Position numbers and translations under genes: made by a program | DNA from: Bacillota bacterium | Lineage (GTDB): Bacteria; Bacillota; Clostridia; Peptostreptococcales; Anaerovoracaceae | Assembly (NCBI GenBank): GCA_017438285.1 | Contig: JAFRVY010000082.1 | Span: 1 to 46,362, forward strand | Length of the DNA: 46,362 bases | Reading direction: 5' to 3' | Shown here: positions 41,158-46,362 of the stretch, in pieces | Position numbering within the stretch: the first letter of the stretch is position 1 | Layout of the letters: every line of letters starts with the position of its first letter | The notes under the pieces: generated by a model | The model's input: only the letters and a program-made list of their open reading frames with translations | The model's database searches: none | What the model was told of the DNA's origin: nothing

Positions 41158-42915
41158 TTACACACTCGTGATCAGGTCGGTGATCGGTCCGCCCGGCTTG
41201 ATCATCGGCAAAACCAGATCCTCGTCCTCAACGATAAACTCGATAACAGTCGGCCCGTCCTTCTTGGCCCTGGCCTTTGCAAAGGCTTCCCGGATCTCTT
41301 CCTGTTTCGTAACTCTGATGCCCTGGGCGCCGTAGGCCTCCGCCAGTTTGACGAAGTCCGGAACGTAGGTTGGGCAGTCATCGCTTCTACCCTCACAGAG
41401 CTGGTTGCAGCCCTTGGTCTCGCAGGCCTTGCTGCGTCTCAGGCAGGTTCCTGCAAAGGCTTTATTGTAGAACAGGTCCTGCCACTGGCGAACCATGCCC
41501 AGATATCCGTTGTTGAAAATGCAGGCGATAACCGGCAGTTCATTGATGACCGCTGTCGTCAGTTCCTGAGAGTTCATCTGGAAACCGCCGTCGCCGCTGA
41601 TGGCGATAACGTCGCGTCCCGGATTGCCGATGGCTGCACCGATGGCTGCCGGAAGTCCGTATCCCATGGTGCCCAGACCGCCGCTGGTGATCAGCTGGCG
41701 CTTCCCGTAAATCTCAAAGAACTGCGTGGTCCACATCTGATGCTGACCTACGTCGGTCGTTACGATCGGCTCATCGAACTCCTCGTTGATGACATCGATG
41801 ATTTCCTTCGGCGTCAGCTTGTTCTTTTTGTCCATGTAGAGCGGATACTTTTCGTCCCACTCTTTCAGCTGACTGACCCATTCTGGATTCATCTCGCTTT
41901 CGCCCTCATATTCCTTGGCCGCCGCAAGCAGCTTCTTTATCGCTTCCCTGGCATCGCCTACCAACGGAACGTCAACGGTAACATTCTTGGAGATCGACGC
42001 CGTATCGATGTCGATGTGGATGATCTTGGCCTTTGGTGCGAAAGTTCCAAGCTTGCCCGTGATCCTGTCATTGAATCTGGTGCCGATGGAAATCAGCAGG
42101 TCGCAGTTGTTTACTGCGTTGTTAGCCGCGAAACAGCCGTGCATGCCGACATTGCCGAAGTAGAGCTCGTGATTTGTCGGCACGCTGCCTTTGCCCATGA
42201 TCGTGGTGACCGTCGGAATGCCCGTCTCCTCCATGAGTTTCCGCATATCTTCTGCTGCGCCGGCGATCTTGACGCCGCCGCCGAGAATGAAGAGCGGACG
42301 CTTGGCTTTGTATATCATCTTGATGGCGCGCCTGATCTGGCCATCGTGTACTTTCGTATTCGGTTTGTACCCGCGCAGTGATACGGTCTCAGGATACTCG
42401 TCGCTTCCCGACTGTGCCATGACGTCCTTTGGCAGGTCCACCAGGACCGGTCCCGGGCGGCCTGAGGTTGCGATGAAGAACGCTTCCTTAATCGCTTTGT
42501 TCAGTTCGCTTCTTTCCCGTACCATCATGGAGTACTTGGTGATGTTGCGGGTGATTCCCACGATGTCGACTTCCTGGAAAGTATCGTTGCCGATCAGGCC
42601 TGTGGATACCTGCCCCGTGAAGCACACGAGAGGCACGCTGTCCAGATTGGCATCTGCGATGCCCGTGACCAGGTTCGTCGCTCCGGGTCCGCTCGTGACG
42701 AGACAAACGCCCGGCTTGCCCGTCGATCTGGCGTAGCCCTCAGCCGCGTGAATCAGTCCCTGTTCATGTCTTGGGAGAATGAGGTCCACGTCGTTCTGCT
42801 TGTAGATCTCATCAAAAATATCGACAACACAGGCACCCGGATAGCCAAAGATCTTGTCTACGCCTTCCTCACGCAGTGCCTTAACGAAGAATTCGTTTCC
42901 TGTCATCTTCCCCAT
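41158..42915 (-). CDS. ilvB: Acetolactate synthase large subunit, copy 1, with cysteine-rich insertion
   Basis: Thiamine diphosphate enzyme, first step of valine and isoleucine synthesis. The order is TPP pyrimidine-binding domain with the catalytic glutamate ([18 protein letters not shown]), central FAD-type domain, and pyrophosphate-binding domain ([13 protein letters not shown] to NN). Compared with the second copy in this window, about 20 extra residues lie at about 491-514, with five cysteines (C491, C498, C503, C507, C514), between the metal-binding region and [11 protein letters not shown]. The 585 residues thus exceed the 553 of copy 2. GGAGG precedes ATG. A strong TTGACA-17-TATAAA promoter lies at 42960-42988. 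Confidence 0.96.
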   Translation of the reverse strand: MGKMTGNEFFVKALREEGVDKIFGYPGACVVDIFDEIYKQNDVDLILPRHEQGLIHAAEGYARSTGKPGVCLVTSGPGATNLVTGIADANLDSVPLVCFTGQVSTGLIGNDTFQEVDIVGITRNITKYSMMVRERSELNKAIKEAFFIATSGRPGPVLVDLPKDVMAQSGSDEYPETVSLRGYKPNTKVHDGQIRRAIKMIYKAKRPLFILGGGVKIAGAAEDMRKLMEETGIPTVTTIMGKGSVPTNHELYFGNVGMHGCFAANNAVNNCDLLISIGTRFNDRITGKLGTFAPKAKIIHIDIDTASISKNVTVDVPLVGDAREAIKKLLAAAKEYEGESEMNPEWVSQLKEWDEKYPLYMDKKNKLTPKEIIDVINEEFDEPIVTTDVGQHQMWTTQFFEIYGKRQLITSGGLGTMGYGLPAAIGAAIGNPGRDVIAISGDGGFQMNSQELTTAVINELPVIACIFNNGYLGMVRQWQDLFYNKAFAGTCLRRSKACETKGCNQLCEGRSDDCPTYVPDFVKLAEAYGAQGIRVTKQEEIREAFAKARAKKDGPTVIEFIVEDEDLVLPMIKPGGPITDLITSV

Positions 42916-42929
42916 AAACTACCTCCGAA

Positions 42930-42957
42930 TTATCTGCATATATATTAGTAGATAATA
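42930..42957. repeat. Inverted repeat in the ilvB copy 1 leader
   Basis: ATTATCT and AGATAAT flank about 14 AT-rich bases between the predicted transcription start and the ribosome binding site. It could be an operator or an mRNA hairpin near the ribosome binding site. Confidence 0.4.
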
Positions 42958-42959
42958 CT

Positions 42960-42988
42960 TTTATATCCCAAGCGTCATACCTTGTCAA
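42960..42988 (-). promoter_or_regulatory. Promoter of ilvB copy 1
   Basis: A perfect -35 TTGACA (42983-42988), 17 bases, and -10 TATAAA (42960-42965) on the minus strand; the leader would be about 40 bases. Confidence 0.85.
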
Positions 42989-43001
42989 CAACGAAATGGC
43001 A

Positions 43002-43041
43002 TTTTTTTGTCATTTTTTGTGATTTTTTACTATCGTTTTTT
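43002..43041. promoter_or_regulatory. Phased T-tracts between the divergent ilv promoters
   Basis: Four runs of six or seven T (43002-43008, 43013-43018, 43023-43028, 43036-43041) have centres 10.5, 10 and 13 bases apart, close to one helical turn, so the DNA should be curved. The tracts lie just upstream of the ilvB copy 1 -35 and may act as an UP-like element or regulator site. Confidence 0.6.
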
Positions 43042-43083
43042 GAAATACGTTGTTTGTAACTAACAAATTTGCAATAAAAATGG

Positions 43084-43111
43084 TTGATTTTAGTTTTCTT
43101 TCGCATATAAT
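43084..43111 (+). promoter_or_regulatory. Promoter of the second ilv operon
   Basis: TTGATT (43084-43089), 16 bases, TATAAT (43106-43111); the ATG is about 45 bases downstream of the expected start. No T-box specifier or leader peptide is seen. Confidence 0.7.
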
Positions 43112-43162
43112 AATGTATGTACACTACAAAAACGACACTAAATTCCTAAGGAGGATCAATAC

Positions 43163-44824
43163 ATGAGAGTGAACGGATCACAACTGGTTATGGAAGTGCT
43201 GCTTCAGCACGGCGTGGACACGATCTTCGGTTATCCGGGAGGCGCCGCGCTGAATCTGTACGATGCGCTGTACGAATACAGCGACAGAATCAGAAGTGTT
43301 ACAACAGCTCACGAACAGGGCGCATCCCACGCCGCGGACGGATATGCGAGAGCGACAGGCAAGACAGGCGTGTGCTTTGCGACCAGCGGCCCGGGAGCAA
43401 CCAATCTCGTTACGGGCATCGCGACAGCCTTCATGGACAGCGTGCCTCTCGTCGCGATCACGGCCAACGTTCCTGACAGTCTCATTGGAAGAGACGCGTT
43501 CCAGGAGGTCAGTATCTCCAACATCGTCATCCCTATTACGAAGCATCAGTATTTCGTCAACAGGATCGAGGATCTGGAAGACGCCCTCTACAACGCATTC
43601 AGAATCGCCGCATCAGACCGCAAAGGCCCTGTCCTCGTCGACATCACCAAAGACGTAACGGCAGCCATGACAAACTTCAAGCCGAGAAAACCAATGCCGA
43701 TCAATCCGCTCCCTGCTTTCTCGAAAGAGAATCTCAAGAGGGTCGCCGATATGATCAACGCATCACAAAAGCCAGTCATCTACTGCGGCGGAGGCGTTGC
43801 GGCCTCAAATGCCGGCGATGAGCTTTTGCAGCTCATGGACAAGGCAGGGATCCCGGCGGCGCACACTTTGATGTCAGCCGGCGTCATCGGTTACGACAAC
43901 CCTAAAAACCTGGGTATGGCCGGCATGCACGGCACGATCGCCGCGAACAAAGCCTTTGACAGAGCGGATTTGATGATCGCACTAGGCACGAGATTCAGCG
44001 ACAGAGTCGCTTTGAATCCGGAGAAGTTCGGCAAGCGCGCCCAGAAGATCCAGATCGACATCGATACCAGTGAACTGAACAAAAATGTCGTTGTCGATAT
44101 CGGCATCACCGCCGATATCAAAGACTTCCTCACTGAGCTGCTTCCGCTGATCAAGAAGAACGGCCACGAGGAATGGCTGGATCTGGCGACGGGCTGGAAG
44201 AAGACCACCGGCGATGTGAAGAGCGGCGATGCGGAACTCCACCCGAGCGAGATCATCGGCAGCGTTTGCGACATGACCGACAAGGAAACGATCTATGTAA
44301 CCGATGTAGGTCAGCACCAGATGTGGGCGGCTCAGTATCTGAAGCATGAACATACGAGGCAGTTCCTCACAAGCGGCGGACTGGGAACCATGGGTTACGG
44401 CTACGGCGCCGCCATCGGCGCGCAGATCGGACGTCCGGAGGCCAGAGTGATCCACTTCACCGGCGACGGTTCCTTCCACATGAACCTGAACGAAGGCGTC
44501 ACAGCCGTCAGCGAAAATCTGCCGATCATCACCATCATCATGAACAACCAGGTGCTTGGCATGGTCTACCAATGGCAGAACATCTTCTATGAGAGCAGAT
44601 ATTCCGCAACGGATCCGCACAGAAAGACGAACTTCGTCAAGATCGCCGAAGGCTTCGGAGCCAAAGGCTTCACGGCCGAAACGCCGGCAGAGTTCGAAGA
44701 GGTCTTTGCTAAGGCGCTCAAGGAGAAAGGCCCTGTATGGATCGACTGCCACATCGCCAAATCCGAGTACGTGTACCCGATGATCCCTGGCGGCGGCACC
44801 ATTGAGGATATGATCATAGGTTAA
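43163..44824 (+). CDS. ilvB: Acetolactate synthase large subunit, copy 2
   Basis: A 553-residue large subunit of standard plan: catalytic glutamate in AHEQGASHAADGYARATG, dimer and FAD-type middle domain, and TPP pyrophosphate motif FTGDGSFHMNLNEG ending in NN. The region where copy 1 has the cysteine insertion reads SATDPHRKTNFVKIAEG here, without cysteines. It is followed by its own ilvN, so it is a biosynthetic enzyme and not the catabolic AlsS type. AAGGAGG precedes ATG. It is transcribed away from copy 1 across a 247-base shared control region. Confidence 0.96.
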   Translation: MRVNGSQLVMEVLLQHGVDTIFGYPGGAALNLYDALYEYSDRIRSVTTAHEQGASHAADGYARATGKTGVCFATSGPGATNLVTGIATAFMDSVPLVAITANVPDSLIGRDAFQEVSISNIVIPITKHQYFVNRIEDLEDALYNAFRIAASDRKGPVLVDITKDVTAAMTNFKPRKPMPINPLPAFSKENLKRVADMINASQKPVIYCGGGVAASNAGDELLQLMDKAGIPAAHTLMSAGVIGYDNPKNLGMAGMHGTIAANKAFDRADLMIALGTRFSDRVALNPEKFGKRAQKIQIDIDTSELNKNVVVDIGITADIKDFLTELLPLIKKNGHEEWLDLATGWKKTTGDVKSGDAELHPSEIIGSVCDMTDKETIYVTDVGQHQMWAAQYLKHEHTRQFLTSGGLGTMGYGYGAAIGAQIGRPEARVIHFTGDGSFHMNLNEGVTAVSENLPIITIIMNNQVLGMVYQWQNIFYESRYSATDPHRKTNFVKIAEGFGAKGFTAETPAEFEEVFAKALKEKGPVWIDCHIAKSEYVYPMIPGGGTIEDMIIG

Positions 44825-44836
44825 GGAGATTTGGAA

Positions 44837-46362
<1,526 letters not shown>

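Noticed and set aside
42916..43162. T-box or leader-peptide attenuator for the ilv operons
   Set aside because: There is no T-box core sequence, no run of Leu/Val/Ile codons after a small start, and no terminator hairpin between promoter and gene.

Overview
The window reads as chromosomal DNA of an anaerobic Bacillota, probably class Clostridia. The reasons are strong AGGAGG-type ribosome binding sites, the order rplS-rbgA-rnhB, AT-rich promoters with TATAAT boxes, a pyruvate carboxylase, a molybdenum cofactor block of clostridial style and many secreted proteins with fibronectin-like or Ig-like modules. A family-level placement is not possible from the sequence alone. There are no rRNA or tRNA genes, CRISPR arrays, insertion sequences or prophage genes. 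Nearly everything is on the minus strand. The exceptions are a small NTPase gene (17340-17996) and the ilv operon at the right end (43163-46362).

Layout from left to right. Positions 1-258 hold a non-coding stretch with hairpins and the terminator of the pyc unit. Then come pyc with a small membrane protein (259-3962) and a moxR / DUF58 / transglutaminase-like / Ig-like exported protein cluster (4034-9175). A long molybdenum unit (9269-16158) follows: a molybdopterin-binding protein, moaA, a MOSC-Mog fusion, modABC, moaC and a Crp/Fnr-type regulator. A methyltransferase and an NTPase gene diverge at 17.3 kb. A manganese unit (17983-20850: terC, mntP, an EamA transporter) sits behind a yybP-ykoY-like riboswitch. 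A glnA-MFS-sir2 unit, metH with a zinc-ribbon membrane protein and a zincin, and a papain-like secreted protease come next. The folD, rnhB, rbgA and rplS genes then precede an exported protein, a xerD-like recombinase, a NUDIX hydrolase, proC and an exonuclease. After a rhodanese and a flavoprotein, the window ends with ilvE, ilvN and ilvB and, divergently, a second ilvB-ilvN-ilvC operon that runs off the right edge.

How the genes work together. The modABC transporter brings in molybdate, and moaA, moaC, the Mog domain and the molybdopterin-binding protein make and use the cofactor; moaD and moaE are not in the window. TerC and MntP should export manganese under control of their leader RNA. 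The right end supplies most of the isoleucine/valine pathway with two complete acetolactate synthases, a reductoisomerase and a transaminase.

The most notable signals are regulatory or degenerate. Two tandem promoters in front of the molybdenum unit carry the same 16-bp palindrome at exactly the same distance from TATAAT. Three genes without a ribosome binding site all have TATAAT exactly six bases before ATG, as in leaderless mRNAs. A duplicated folD-tail/protease-head fragment lies in front of the zincin. The transglutaminase-like and XerD-like proteins lack key catalytic residues. One acetolactate synthase carries a five-cysteine insertion.
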